A stretch of 64,000 nucleotides of DNA from Paenibacillus ihumii (GCF_001403875.1 NZ_LN884299.1:1240117-1304116); one strand, 5' to 3'. Positions 28,701 to 38,539 are shown, counted from the stretch's first letter. Translations and numbers: made by a program. The notes: generated by a model from the letters alone, not told the origin.

Positions 28701-29332
28701 TGAAGCTTCATGAGGTGTATTACGGCTTGTCGCTGCAAATGCTGACCTATCTTGAGGTGCTGTTGGCGTCGGCGGAGTCGTGGCTGGGAGAACGGGCCCT
28801 GCCGGCAGGCACGCTGTATTTCCATGTGCATAACCCGCTGCTTCAGAGCAGCAATGGGATGAGTACAGAGCAGGCCGAGCTGGAAATGCTGAAGCGATTC
28901 AAAATGAAGGGATTGCTGCTCGCGGATCGGGATGTGATCTCGAAGATGGACAGCGTGCTGGACAAAGGATATTCCGATATTCTGCCGGTTGCCGTCAAGG
29001 CTGATGGCGGCTTCTACAGCAGCGCTTCCGTCGCAACAGAGGAGCAGTGGCACAAGCTGCTTCGTTCGGTGCGGCGGGCGATTACGGAAATAGGAACGAG
29101 AATTACGGACGGGGATGTACGGATTGCTCCGTACCGGCTAGGTCAAGAGACGGCCTGCACCTACTGCGCCTTCAAGCCGGTATGCCGCTTCGATGAGGCG
29201 GTGGAGGGCACGTCCTATCAAATGCTGAGCAAGCCAGGCAAGGACAAGCTGTGGGAGCTGTTCGAACAGAATGACAGAGAGGAGGAGCAAGATGAGCATA
29301 CCGAAGCCTCCAGGCAGCTACTGGAGCGATGA
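25772..29332 (+). CDS. addB: ATP-dependent helicase/nuclease subunit AddB
   Basis: Subunit of the AddAB double-strand-break resection enzyme that processes ends to Chi for RecA loading. 1186 aa. An N-terminal helicase-like domain has Walker A GRSGSGKS at residues 8-15. The C-terminal RecB-type nuclease domain has RVIDYKSS near residue 966. The iron-sulphur cluster cysteines are visible: one near residue 808 (SACPFSHF) and three near 1129-1138 (CTYCAFKPVC). RBS AGGAGGAG. It overlaps addA by 41 bases. Confidence 0.97.
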   Translation: MSLQFIIGRSGSGKSSLILERITSMLRADPGGAPIILIAPEQGTFQIERAIVQSEQLFGTVRAQVLGFHRLALRIMQETGGAALIPISEEGKKMLLYKIMRRHRRELKLFKQSGDQLGVIDRINALYSELKKYDADFSDFDKYEKTLGESDRESPLLKDKLHDLSIIYREFDQELSRLYIDAEDHVVKLAEGAPKSAYLRGADIWIDGFQSFTPQEYKAIGALMSVASSVTVSLTLDRPYDDGVPPHELNLFHSTAITYMKLRALAEACGIEVKPAVVLATRPYPRFRDNETLSHLEYAYEHRIPWKGKALPEDLPASLSVHAAGSRRTETEGAARAMVALAREQGARWRDMALFVRNLEDYDHLIGPVFEEYGIPYFLDQKRSVLYHPLVELIRGAMDVVLKFWKYEDVFRCVKSEFLLPQDGSLTRSDMDRLENYVLASGIQGYRWNDGRPWKGAPSLSLEASDRPEDQAAGEAMQVLERCREAVVTPLSAFETRLKRSRSAREMCTAVYRLLEDVEAAHRLDKLAHVAQAEGRPQEAMEYRQLWNAILDLLDQIVEMMGEEELSLDIFAGIMETGLQDLKLSLVPPSLDQVLIGSTDRTRSSHVKHLFLLGINEGIMPASLQEEGVLSDQERVRLSEIGMDLAPSLTRRLLDERFLIYEALSAASRSLWLSYPLADEDGKALLPSEVIRHVKTIFPGLQERFLADAPAAAEQEERQLEYVSRPEPTLSRLIDQLRLWRSGEEISPVWWNALAWYKAHPEWDGKVSRLLSSLEYRNRVRGLSAATSRRLYGKRLRTSVSRMERFSACPFSHFASHGLKLRERQIYRLKAPDIGQLFHAALSSMALTFKEQNRSWGSLTPEQCLQEAEIAVDRIAPKLQGEILLSSKRYGYITRKLKNIVGRASVILGEQSRRGSFEPIGLELDFGPGQALPPLTFELPNGCVMEIIGRIDRVDVAEGEQGLLLRVIDYKSSQTDLKLHEVYYGLSLQMLTYLEVLLASAESWLGERALPAGTLYFHVHNPLLQSSNGMSTEQAELEMLKRFKMKGLLLADRDVISKMDSVLDKGYSDILPVAVKADGGFYSSASVATEEQWHKLLRSVRRAITEIGTRITDGDVRIAPYRLGQETACTYCAFKPVCRFDEAVEGTSYQMLSKPGKDKLWELFEQNDREEEQDEHTEASRQLLER

Positions 29333-32300
29333 TCAGTGGAGAGCGATATCGCAGTCGGGCAGCAACATGCTGATCGCGGCAGCCGCAGGCTCCGGCAAAA
29401 CGGCGGTGCTGGTGGAGCGGATCATTCAGAAGCTGTGCAATAAGGAGCATCCGCTCAGCGTGGATCGCCTGCTTGTGGCCACCTTCACCAAGGCGGCGGC
29501 ATCAGAAATGAGGCAGCGCATCCGGGAAGCGCTGGAGAAGGAGCTGGCGCGTAATCCTGCCGACGAGCATCTGGGGCGGCAGCTAGCTATGCTTGGCCGC
29601 GCTTCGATTACGACGCTTCATTCCTTCTGTATGGAAGTCATTCAGCGCTATTATACGCTCATCCCGCTTGACCCCGGCTTCCGCATCGCTTCCGAGAGCG
29701 AGACAGCCCTGCTTCGTCAGGAAGTGCTCGAGGAGCTGTTCGAAGAGAAATATGCGCAAGAGCGGGAAGGCAGTCCTTTTTTGAGCCTGGTAGATTGGTT
29801 CGGCGGCGAACGCAGCGATGATGCTGTATTTTTCCTCGTTCAGAAGCTGTATGATTTCTCGCGAAGCCACCCTTGGCCGGACTTCTGGCTGAGGCAGGCA
29901 GCTGAAGCCTTCGCCGTACCGAGTGTGGAGGCTCTGGAGAAGAGCGTGTGGGTCAGCAGCATTCTAAGCGATGCCAAGCTGACGCTGGAGGGAGCCGTCC
30001 AGCTGCTTAAGCAGGCTCAGGAGATCTCCCTCGCTCCTGGCGGACCGCAGCCGTATGCGGCCACGCTTGAAGAGGATATTTCAATGATTGAAAGGATGCT
30101 GGCTTCCGTTAATGCAGGACAATGGTCGGAGCTGCATGGGAAATTTAGCAGCATCGCCTTCGGCAAGCTGAAGCCGTGCAAGAAGGATCAGACCGATCCC
30201 GCATTGCAGGATCGGGTCAAGGGGCTGCGTGAAGAAGCGAAGAAGACGCTCAATGAGCTGCGCACGCAGCTGTTCGGCCGTCCGCCAGAGGCTTTTCTGG
30301 ACGAGATGAACCAGATGGCCCCGCTGATGGCCGAGCTGTCCTCCTTCGTCAGTGAGTTCGCTGAGCGCTACCGCAAGGAGAAGACGGCTAAAGGCTGGCT
30401 GGATTTCGCTGATCTGGAGCATTACTGCCTGCAAATTTTGCGCCATCCGGATTCGACCTGGGATCAAGTCATTCCTTCAGATGCCGCGCTGGAGTACCAG
30501 AAGCAATTCGAGGAGGTGCTCCTCGACGAATATCAGGATACGAACACGGTGCAGGAGGATATCGTCCGGCTGATTTCCCGGCAGGAGCCGGGCAATCGCT
30601 TTATGGTTGGCGACGTGAAGCAGAGCATATACCGGTTCAGGCTGGCTGAGCCCGGGCTGTTCCTGCAGAAATATCGGAGCTATGGCGAGAACGAGTCTGC
30701 AGAGGGGCTAAAAATCGATCTTGCCCGCAATTTCCGCAGCCGGCGGGAAGTGATCGATGCCGTCAACCATATTTTTCGTCAAATCATGAGCGAGAGGGTT
30801 GCGGAAATCTCGTACGACTCCCGCTCGGAGCTCGTGTACGGGGAAGGCTATCCCGGCAATGACGGGGAGGATTATCGCCCCGAGCTGCTTCTGATCGACC
30901 GCAGCGGCGATGCGGGCTTCGATGGGGAGCTGCCGTCAGCCGATGACGACACGGAAGGAATGCGGGCCGACGAGGAGCTGGCCGATCTGGAGGCTGTGCG
31001 CCTGGAGGCCCGAGCCATTGCGGCCAGGATCCGGGAGCTGCGGCAGAAGCCTTTGCGCATCTACGACAAGCATTTGAAGAGCCTGCGGCCCGTGGAGTAC
31101 CGGGATATGGTCATTCTGCTCCGCTCTACCCTGACTTGGGCTCCCGCCATGATGGAGGAGCTTCAAATGGAAGGCATTCCGGCCTCAGGGGAAGTGAGCC
31201 AGGGTTATTTTGAGGCTTCCGAGGTCGAGACGATGATGTCGTTGCTGCAGGTTATCGATAATCCGATGCAGGACATTCCGCTGGCGGCCGTTCTTCGTTC
31301 GCCGCTCTGCAGCCTGTCCGAGGAGGAGCTGGCCGAGATACGCCTGGCTGACCCGAAGGGCAATTATTACGAGGCTGTGGAGGCTTATATAAGCCGGGAG
31401 GAGACGGTCGCGGAAGACGGGCAGGCTTCGGCGGCTTTCGTCTCAGCAGATTTTACGTCAGCAGACCCTGAGGCAACAGCGCCTGTGTCTGTAGATCCTG
31501 AATTGGCAGATCCTATTACAGCAGATTCCCTGTCGTCAGACTATAGTTCAGCGGATTCCGCAGGTTCCATGCCAACAGATTCCAATTCAGCAGGTTCTAT
31601 GTCAACAAACTCCAATTCAGTAGATTTCATGTTGGCAGATTCCCTGTCAGCGGGGATCGCACCAGAGGAGGCAGGGGCAAAGACCAGCGCGTTGAAGGCC
31701 AAGCTTATCTCTTATACGGCACAGCTGGAGAAGTGGCGGGAGCAAGCGAGAGAAGGCGAGTTAGGCGATTTGATCCGGGATATTTACCGGCAGACCGGAT
31801 TCTTGGATTGGGTTGGCGGCCTGCCGGGCGGAGCACAGCGGCAGGGCAACCTGCGGGCTCTGCTTGACCGCGCCAGACAATTCGAGAAGTCCACATCGGC
31901 CCGCGGCCTGTTCAGGTTCCTGAGATATATAACGAGGCTGCGGGAGAACGGCGGAGACCTTGGGGCGGCTGCCGCCGCCGGGGAGCAGGAGGATGCTGTC
32001 CGGATTATGACCATTCATAAGAGCAAGGGGCTGGAGTTCCCGGTCGTCTTCGTGGCCGGCCTGTCCAAAATGTTCAACCGGCAGGATTTGAATACGCCGT
32101 TTCTGATGCATAAGGAAATGGGCTATGGTCCCAAGTTCGTGGATGAGAACACGCGGGTAAGCTATCCAACGCTTCCGAATCTGGCGATCCGCCGCCGGGC
32201 GCAGCTGGAGCTGCTGGCCGAGGAAATCCGGGTGCTGTACGTAGCGCTGACGCGGCCTAAGGACAAGCTCATTCTGATTTCCTCGGTCAAGGATCTGGCC

Positions 32301-33476
32301 AAATCAGTTGAGTCGTGGGGAGGCATTCTGGCAAGCGGGGAGGAGCGGCTTCCGGATTATTTGATCGCCCGCGGACGGAGTTACTTGGATTGGATCGGAC
32401 CATCCCTTATCCGCCACCCTGCGGCAGCGCAGCTGAGGGAATTTGCCGGATTGCAGGGCCCTTCACTGAATTATGATGCAGGAAGCCTGCCAGACTGGGT
32501 TATCGGCTTTATGCCGGCCGAGCAGTTCGTGACCGCTCTGGCCCAAGCGGCGGCAGCCAAGGCCTGGGCGCCGGAGGAGAGAGCGAGGCTGCAGGCGCTG
32601 GTATCCGGCCGGCCTGTTCCCGTCAATCTGGCGGAGGACGACGGGCAGCATGAGGAGCTGAACGCTGCCGTAAAAGCGCGGCTGGACTGGCGCTATCCGT
32701 TCGAGACGGCCAGCCGTATTTCGGCCAAGACCTCGGTCACCGAGATGAAGGCGCTCCTGGCGATGCAGGAAGAGCCGCCGATGGATTGGTTCGCTGCGGA
32801 GGAAGCTCGCGCGGAGCGGCGCAGCGTGCTTGAAGAAAAGCCGGAATACAAGCTGCACTTGCGCCGTCCGAGATTCATGGAAGAGAAGCGGATGACGCCG
32901 ACCGAGCGGGGAACGGCCTATCATATGCTCATGCAGCATCTTCCTTTCGATCAGCCGGCGAATGAGGAAACGGTAGAGCAGACGCTGCAGCGATTAGTGG
33001 AGCTGCAGATCATGTCCCAGGAGCAGAGCAGGGAAATGGATGCCGCGCGGGTTGCTGACTTTTTACGGAGCCCGCTGGGAGATTTGCTTCGCGGGGCTGA
33101 CTGGATCCGCCGGGAGATGCCGTTCAGCTACGGCTTGTCTGCCGGAGAGGCTTATCCGCGCTTTGCTCCGCCTACAGCCGGCTCTGAGAATGAACCTGAC
33201 GGTTCCGGAGAGCGATTCAGGATGGAGCAGCTGGCGGATGAGACCGTGCTGATCCAAGGGATCATCGACTGTTTGTTTGCGGTCGGCGATAAGCTATATT
33301 TGCTGGATTACAAGAGTGACCGGGTGCTCGATCATTTAGGGGGCGTGCCGGCTCTTGCGGAAACCTATCGCTTCCAGCTTGAACTTTATGCCAAAGCGAT
33401 CGAGCAGATCATGGGGCGTCAGGTCGACGAGAAATGGCTGTATTTTTTCGATAACGGAGAAGCGGTCAAAATATAG
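29292..33476 (+). CDS. addA: ATP-dependent helicase/nuclease subunit AddA
   Basis: UvrD-type 3'-5' helicase plus nuclease subunit of AddAB. 1394 aa. Walker A AAAGSGKT at residues 30-37, helicase motif II DEYQDTN, motif III VGDVKQSIYRFR, motif VI VALTRPKDKL, and the C-terminal nuclease motif LLDYKSD near residue 1337. Start ATG 29292, with AGAGGAGGAG inside the end of addB. Odd: residues about 712-796 are a Ser/Asp/Ala/Thr-rich low-complexity insertion built from imperfect repeats (SADS, PTDSNSAGS, STNSNS), which lies in a region where AddA homologues vary. Confidence 0.96.
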   Translation: MSIPKPPGSYWSDDQWRAISQSGSNMLIAAAAGSGKTAVLVERIIQKLCNKEHPLSVDRLLVATFTKAAASEMRQRIREALEKELARNPADEHLGRQLAMLGRASITTLHSFCMEVIQRYYTLIPLDPGFRIASESETALLRQEVLEELFEEKYAQEREGSPFLSLVDWFGGERSDDAVFFLVQKLYDFSRSHPWPDFWLRQAAEAFAVPSVEALEKSVWVSSILSDAKLTLEGAVQLLKQAQEISLAPGGPQPYAATLEEDISMIERMLASVNAGQWSELHGKFSSIAFGKLKPCKKDQTDPALQDRVKGLREEAKKTLNELRTQLFGRPPEAFLDEMNQMAPLMAELSSFVSEFAERYRKEKTAKGWLDFADLEHYCLQILRHPDSTWDQVIPSDAALEYQKQFEEVLLDEYQDTNTVQEDIVRLISRQEPGNRFMVGDVKQSIYRFRLAEPGLFLQKYRSYGENESAEGLKIDLARNFRSRREVIDAVNHIFRQIMSERVAEISYDSRSELVYGEGYPGNDGEDYRPELLLIDRSGDAGFDGELPSADDDTEGMRADEELADLEAVRLEARAIAARIRELRQKPLRIYDKHLKSLRPVEYRDMVILLRSTLTWAPAMMEELQMEGIPASGEVSQGYFEASEVETMMSLLQVIDNPMQDIPLAAVLRSPLCSLSEEELAEIRLADPKGNYYEAVEAYISREETVAEDGQASAAFVSADFTSADPEATAPVSVDPELADPITADSLSSDYSSADSAGSMPTDSNSAGSMSTNSNSVDFMLADSLSAGIAPEEAGAKTSALKAKLISYTAQLEKWREQAREGELGDLIRDIYRQTGFLDWVGGLPGGAQRQGNLRALLDRARQFEKSTSARGLFRFLRYITRLRENGGDLGAAAAAGEQEDAVRIMTIHKSKGLEFPVVFVAGLSKMFNRQDLNTPFLMHKEMGYGPKFVDENTRVSYPTLPNLAIRRRAQLELLAEEIRVLYVALTRPKDKLILISSVKDLAKSVESWGGILASGEERLPDYLIARGRSYLDWIGPSLIRHPAAAQLREFAGLQGPSLNYDAGSLPDWVIGFMPAEQFVTALAQAAAAKAWAPEERARLQALVSGRPVPVNLAEDDGQHEELNAAVKARLDWRYPFETASRISAKTSVTEMKALLAMQEEPPMDWFAAEEARAERRSVLEEKPEYKLHLRRPRFMEEKRMTPTERGTAYHMLMQHLPFDQPANEETVEQTLQRLVELQIMSQEQSREMDAARVADFLRSPLGDLLRGADWIRREMPFSYGLSAGEAYPRFAPPTAGSENEPDGSGERFRMEQLADETVLIQGIIDCLFAVGDKLYLLDYKSDRVLDHLGGVPALAETYRFQLELYAKAIEQIMGRQVDEKWLYFFDNGEAVKI

Positions 33477-33532
33477 GAATCATTGTGCAGGAAACATCGT
33501 AGCAGTTTTCAAATTTAGAGGGGGAACAGGCC

Positions 33533-34720
33533 ATGCGCATTTTGCATACGGGAGACTGGCATTTGGGTCGGACGCTGGAGGGGCGGAGCCGCTTGAAGGA
33601 GCAGGAGATGTTCATGGACGAGCTGGTCCAGATTTCCCGCGATCAGCAGGTCGATATGATTTTAATGGCCGGCGACGTATACGACAGCGTCAACCCGCCG
33701 GCTGCTGCCGAGGGGTTGTTCTACGATACTGTGGCCCGGCTGAATGATGCGGGCTGCCAGCTTGTCGTCATCGCCGGGAACCATGATCAGCCGGAGCGGA
33801 TCTCCGCCGTCTCCCCGCTTGTATCGCAGCGAGGGATTACGCTGGTTGGCCTGCCCGCTTCCCGGAGCGTGCACGTAGAGGTGCCGAGAACTGGCGAGCG
33901 GGCGGTCATCGCTGCCCTGCCGTATCCGTCGGAAGCGAGATTGTCGGAGCTGCTGGCGGAGGACGGCGATGAGCGGGAGCTTCGTTTGGCTTACAGCGCC
34001 AAGGTTGGCAGGCTTATGCGCCAGCTGGCCCAGGAATTCCGCGCGGATACCGTGAATTTGGCAATGAGTCATATTTATGTGCTGGGCGGAGTAGAATCGG
34101 ACTCTGAGCGCCCCATTCAGGTCGGCGGAGCTTATACGGTCGATCCTTCGTCATTGGATGTCGGAGCCCAATATACGGCGCTGGGGCATTTGCACCGCCC
34201 GCAGCTTGTCAAAGGCAGCGGGCTGATCCGGTACAGCGGTTCCCCGCTTGCCTACAGCTTCTCGGAAGCAGGACAGGCCAAGTCGGTGATGCTGCTTGAC
34301 ATAGCTCCCGGAGGCATCCCGAGCACGGAGGAGCTGCTGCTTTGCAGCGGACGTCCCCTGGTGCGCTGGACGTGCCGGGGCGGTCTGGAGGAGGCGCATC
34401 GCTGGCTTGAGGAGGGACGGGATAAGAACGCATTTATTGATCTTGAAATCAGCTTAACCGAAGCGATGTCGATGAGCGATATTCAAGCGCTGCGGAAGGC
34501 TCATGAGGGAATTGTACATATCCGCCCGGTCTATCCCGGACGGGCCGAGGAAATGGCGGTTGCTTCGCGCGCACAGATGCCGGTTCATGAGCTGTTCCGT
34601 AAATTTTACCAGCGGCAGAGCGGCGGGGCGGAGCCGGAGGATGAGCTGGTCGAGCTGTTTATGTCGCTAGTAGCGGAGGAGGAGACCGCTGCAGGCCAAG
34701 AAGAGGAGGAGGAACGATGA
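33533..34720 (+). CDS. sbcD: Exonuclease SbcCD, subunit D
   Basis: Mre11-type metallo-phosphoesterase nuclease, 395 aa. Metal-binding motifs in order: TGDWHLGR (residues 6-13), AGDVYDS, GNHDQPER, then AMSHIYVLGG and ALGHLHRPQ. The partner ATPase SbcC is encoded downstream with a 4-base ATGA overlap. RBS GAGGGGGAAC. The C-terminus is Glu-rich. Confidence 0.96.
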   Translation: MRILHTGDWHLGRTLEGRSRLKEQEMFMDELVQISRDQQVDMILMAGDVYDSVNPPAAAEGLFYDTVARLNDAGCQLVVIAGNHDQPERISAVSPLVSQRGITLVGLPASRSVHVEVPRTGERAVIAALPYPSEARLSELLAEDGDERELRLAYSAKVGRLMRQLAQEFRADTVNLAMSHIYVLGGVESDSERPIQVGGAYTVDPSSLDVGAQYTALGHLHRPQLVKGSGLIRYSGSPLAYSFSEAGQAKSVMLLDIAPGGIPSTEELLLCSGRPLVRWTCRGGLEEAHRWLEEGRDKNAFIDLEISLTEAMSMSDIQALRKAHEGIVHIRPVYPGRAEEMAVASRAQMPVHELFRKFYQRQSGGAEPEDELVELFMSLVAEEETAAGQEEEEER

Positions 34721-37700
34721 AGCCGATTTCCCTGAAGCTATCCGGTCTTCAGAGCTACCGGAGCATGCAGGAAATTGATTTTACCGCTCTGTGCGATACC
34801 GGGCTGTTCGGCATTTTTGGTCCGACGGGCAGCGGTAAATCGACGATTCTTGATGCCATTACTCTGGCGATGTATGGCAAAGTGGGCCGTGCCTCCGGGG
34901 GGACGCAGGGAATCATGAACCATTCGGAGGATTCGCTGTTCGTGGCCTTTACCTTCGAATTGCTCTCGGCCAAGGGCCACGAGCGTTACCGGGTTGAACG
35001 CCGCTTCAAGCGCCAAAGCGATATTTCGGTCAGCAACACGGTCAGCCGCTTTATCGAAATATCGCCGGAGGGCGAGAAGGTGGTGGCCGATAAGCTTGCT
35101 GAGGTTACGCGCTGTGTCGAAGAGAAGATCGGTCTGAAAATGGACGACTTCACGCGTGCCGTCGTTCTCCCCCAGGGCAAGTTCGCCGAGTTCCTCTCCT
35201 TGAAAGGGGCGGAGCGAAGAGCGATGCTGCAGCGCCTGTTCCATCTGGAGAAATACGGCGACCTGCTCGCTCAGAAATTGAGCCGCAGAGTGAAGGAGAA
35301 CGATCAGGCGCTCAAAGAGCTCGCGGCGGAGCAGCAGGGGCGTCTACTATACACATCCAGCTGTCGATACGCAGCAGCATCGGATCCGCTGACCGTAGCC
35401 CTCGCGGGCAGCTGCTGGCGGAGGCGAGGAGTCTGGAGGCCCAGCGTACGCAGGCCAGCGAGCAGCACCGGCAGCTTGGCGAGGAGCTGTCCAAGCAGGA
35501 GCAGCTCCTCGCCAAGGCGCAGCAGCGCAAGCAGGAGCTGGAGGCGCAGTTGAAGAGCAGCGAGGTGAAGGCCTCCGAACGGCGCAGCCTGCAGGATGCA
35601 GTGAACCGCCAGCAGGGGCTGGCCAGCGCCCTTGAGGCATTGGGCAAGGCGGAAGCCGAGGAGAGCAAGCGCCTTGAGCTGTCCCGGGAGGCAGCTGCTC
35701 GTCTGGAGGCGCTGGCCCTGGAGGAGGCCGGGTATGTACGGGAGCGTCTGGCTCTGGCCGAAAAAGCTCGAGAGGCCGGGGAGCGTCTAGCGGGGCTTGC
35801 CGCAGCGACAGCTGAGCTCACGGAGCGGATTGAGCGTTACGAAGCAGCTTTAAGGCACGCTGCTAAAGAGCGGGACGAGCAGCACTGGTCGCTGCGCTTG
35901 GCCGAGGCGCTGCGTCATGGCGATCCATGCCCGGTATGCGGCTCAACCGAGCATCCGTCTCCGGCTGCTTCTCACATCGAGGCAGGCGGCCCGGACATCG
36001 GAGAGCAGGAGCTTGAACAGGCTGGCCTGTTGGCCGGTCAAGCCCGCGATCTCCGCTATACGGCGGCGAGGGCTTCCGATGCTGTCAGCAGCTTGTTCAG
36101 CTCGCTTGAATTAGGGCTTGAGGGTGCCCTATCTGCCGAGACTGCGCAGCAGGAAGCAGCCTCCGCATCCGCATCCGAAGCGCTTGTATTCCCAGCTGTC
36201 TCCTCGACTTCTGCGGGATCTGGCTCAGGCGGTGCAGGCGAGTTAGAGGGCGGTCTGCCGGACGGACCGCAGGCGAGAGCTGTATTAGTACAGCAATATG
36301 AGGATTTACGGAGAAAGCAGGCGGATTGGCGCCAGGTGTTTGACGCTCTTGAACAAGAGGTTAAGACAATAAATCATCAGCTGGGCGAAATACAGAACAA
36401 GCAGGCGTCCGCAACGGCGGAGGCGGCCTCATTAGCTTCACTAGCCGAGCAGTCCAGGGAGAACAGCCGCGCATGCCGCGAGGTGTTAGCCAGACTGCAG
36501 AAGGAGTGGGATCAGGAGCATCCGGGCTTGTCTCCAGAGGAAGCGGTCATCCGAATGGAGCAAATTCACGAGCGCGACCTTATTACGGAGGATATCAAGC
36601 AGCGCCTCGCTATCAGTATTCCTTTTATCGAGGAGAAGACAACCCATATTGCACAGCTGCAGAAGGACATCATCGAGCTGGACAGGTCGCTGCTGCAGTG
36701 GGAGCTGCAGGAACAGGGCAAACAGGAGCTGCTCCGCGACAAAAAAACGCGCCTGACAGCGTGGATCGGCGAGGAATCGGCGGATGTGCTGCTCCAGAAT
36801 ATCCGGCAGCGTATCGAGGGCTTGCGGGAACAGGCCGAGGCAGGCAGGCGCCGCCAGGCGGAGGCGGAAGCGGAGCGTCAGCGCTGCAGTCAGGCGGACG
36901 TATTGGCTCAGCAGGCCGCAGCGGCTGCCCAGGAGCAAGAAGCGAGGCTGCTGAAGCAGTGGGAGGCGGAGCTGGCCGCTTCTCCGTTCGAAAGCGCGGC
37001 GCAGGCAGCGGAAGCCCTGCTGGATGAGGAGAGTATGAAATCCTTGGAGCAGCAGATCCAAACGCATCGGGATGACGAGCGCGAGCTTATCATTAATCTG
37101 AAGGAGCTTGAGGCGAAGCTGGAAGGCCGTAATGTGACCGAGGAGGAATGGCAGGCGTGCTGCGAGGCCCTACGCTTGGCTAAGGAGCAGGATGAGGCCG
37201 CACTGCAGTTAAAGGCCAGATCGCATCGGGATTTGGAGGATTTGGAGAAAAGGCATGTCCGCTGGCAGGAGCTCGAAAAAATCCGCTTACAACGGGAGCG
37301 CGATGCCGGACTGCTGGCCAAGCTGCAGTCCTCGCTGCGCGGTAATGCGTTCGTGGAATACGTGGCCGAGGAGCAGCTGATGAATGTCAGCCAAGCGGCA
37401 TCGCAACGGCTGAGGTTTCTTACAAATCAGCGGTATTCGCTGGAATGTGATTCCGGGGGAGGCTTCGTCATTTGCGACGATGCCAACGGAGGAGTGAAGC
37501 GGCCTGTCGCCACCCTCTCTGGCGGAGAGACCTTCCTTACCTCCTTGGCGCTGGCGCTTGCCTTATCGGCGCAAATACAGCTTCGCGGCCAATATCCGCT
37601 GCAATTCTTCTTCCTGGACGAAGGCTTCGGAACGCTGGATCCGGAGCTGCTGGATACGGTGATTACTTCATTGGAGCATCTGCACCATGATCATTTGTCG

Positions 37701-37814
37701 GTCGGTATTATCAGCCACGTGGCCGAGCTTCGCGCTAGATTGGCACGGAAGCTGATTGTCATTCCGGCAGAAAGCGGCGGGGAGGGCTCGCGGGTTACTC
37801 TGGAAAGCCTGTAA
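34717..37814 (+). pseudogene. sbcC: sbcC, Rad50-type ATPase, interrupted by a frameshift
   Basis: Two frames together encode SbcC. Frame 1 (34717-35553) has Walker A GPTGSGKST and matches the family to about residue 207 (LKELAAEQQG, near 35340), after which the translation is unlike any SbcC. The rest lies in another frame, open from about 35340 and clearly coiled coil from GQLLAEARSLEAQR (35409) onward: zinc hook CPVCG, signature TLSGGETFLTSLALALALS and Walker B FFLDEGFGTLD, ending at 37814. The joined product would be roughly 1030 aa, shorter than B. subtilis SbcC (about 1130). So the junction may hide a deletion as well as a shift: a mutation, phase-variable inactivation or an assembly error. 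The downstream frame could start at TTG 35550. Confidence 0.75.
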
Positions 37815-37869
37815 TCGTCTAAGGCCCGACCTAGGTTGGAGAAGCGGGAATTCGTCAACTGCCATCGCG

Positions 37870-38020
37870 CCATCATAACATCTCGCTATCACCACATAAA
37901 CGCTAACACAGTCACGTTTTCAAAACATCAAGCTATCAAAACATTAAACTATTACAACATTAAGCTGTCACAAATCGTGTTGTCGTAGATCGTGCTATTG
38001 CAAATCATGCTATCATTACC
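37870..38020. repeat. Degenerate 16-bp tandem repeats
   Basis: Successive 16-base units such as AAAACATCAAGCTATC (37922), AAAACATTAAACTATT (37938), ACAACATTAAGCTGTC (37954), ACAAATCGTGTTGTCG (37970), TAGATCGTGCTATTGC (37986) and AAATCATGCTATCATT (38002). Less clear copies lie upstream. Not coding in any consistent frame. Confidence 0.7.
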
Positions 38021-38132
38021 ACGTTATCATATACTTGTCATGACACTATCGATCGATCATACCTGTTACACCATAACTCCACGCACACAAAAGTTGCCTA
38101 CACCGAGCGTTACCATCGATTAATCATATCTG

Positions 38133-38170
38133 TTATGCCGTAACACAAGTCTTATGCCATAACACAAGTC
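38133..38170. repeat. 19-bp tandem duplication
   Basis: TTATGCCGTAACACAAGTC (38133-38151) is followed directly by TTATGCCATAACACAAGTC (38152-38170), one mismatch. Confidence 0.8.
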
Positions 38171-38224
38171 ATGAGCAGCGGATGATAGCAAGGAACAAAA
38201 ATGCCGGTCATCGGCAGGACGTCC

Positions 38225-38370
38225 CGCTTCGCACCGCGCGCGGCTCCTAGCGCGCGGTGTTTCGCTGCATGACGGCGGTCGGTCGACCACATGCGGTCTA
38301 GTACAAGTTATTTGAGGCGTTTATTGGCGTCGACACTGCCTGTTGAATTAGGCAACAAAATAACTTCCAG
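38225..38370. other. Hairpin-rich segment upstream of hit
   Basis: Three consecutive secondary structures: CACCGCGCGC/GCGCGCGGTG (38232-38259); GCATG/CATGC enclosing GGTC/GACC (about 38266-38294); and AAGTTATTT (38305-38313) / AAATAACTT (38358-38366) enclosing TGCCT/AGGCA (38337-38354). The segment is G+C-rich against the A+T-rich repeats before it. Possibly a structured RNA; no promoter identified. Confidence 0.4.
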
Positions 38371-38437
38371 GCGTGATGTACATCACAGATACAGCTTCAA
38401 CCGGCTGTTATACTACAGTTAGCCGACATCATTTTGC

Positions 38438-38539
38438 AAGCACCCCGTCGGACGTATTGGTGACAGATGGATTTTGGGCCAATACGTCCGTACGACCAGC
38501 GAGCTCGATATTCGAGGGAGCCGGGTGCTTCTTTTTTTT
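38438..38539 (+). promoter_or_regulatory. Three-way-junction leader ending in an intrinsic terminator
   Basis: Outer stem AAGCACCC (38438-38445) / GGGTGCTT (38523-38530) is followed at once by CTTTTTTTT. Inside are a perfect 12-bp hairpin CGGACGTATTGG/CCAATACGTCCG (38449-38490) with an 18-base loop, and a small hairpin CTCGA/TTCGAG (38504-38516). It ends about 50 bases before the hit start. It could be an attenuator or riboswitch-like leader, or the 3' end of a small RNA. Confidence 0.6.

Noticed and set aside
34720..37814. Programmed frameshift in sbcC
   Set aside because: No slippery heptamer or downstream structure is evident near 35340, and the junction carries non-homologous sequence rather than a clean shift.
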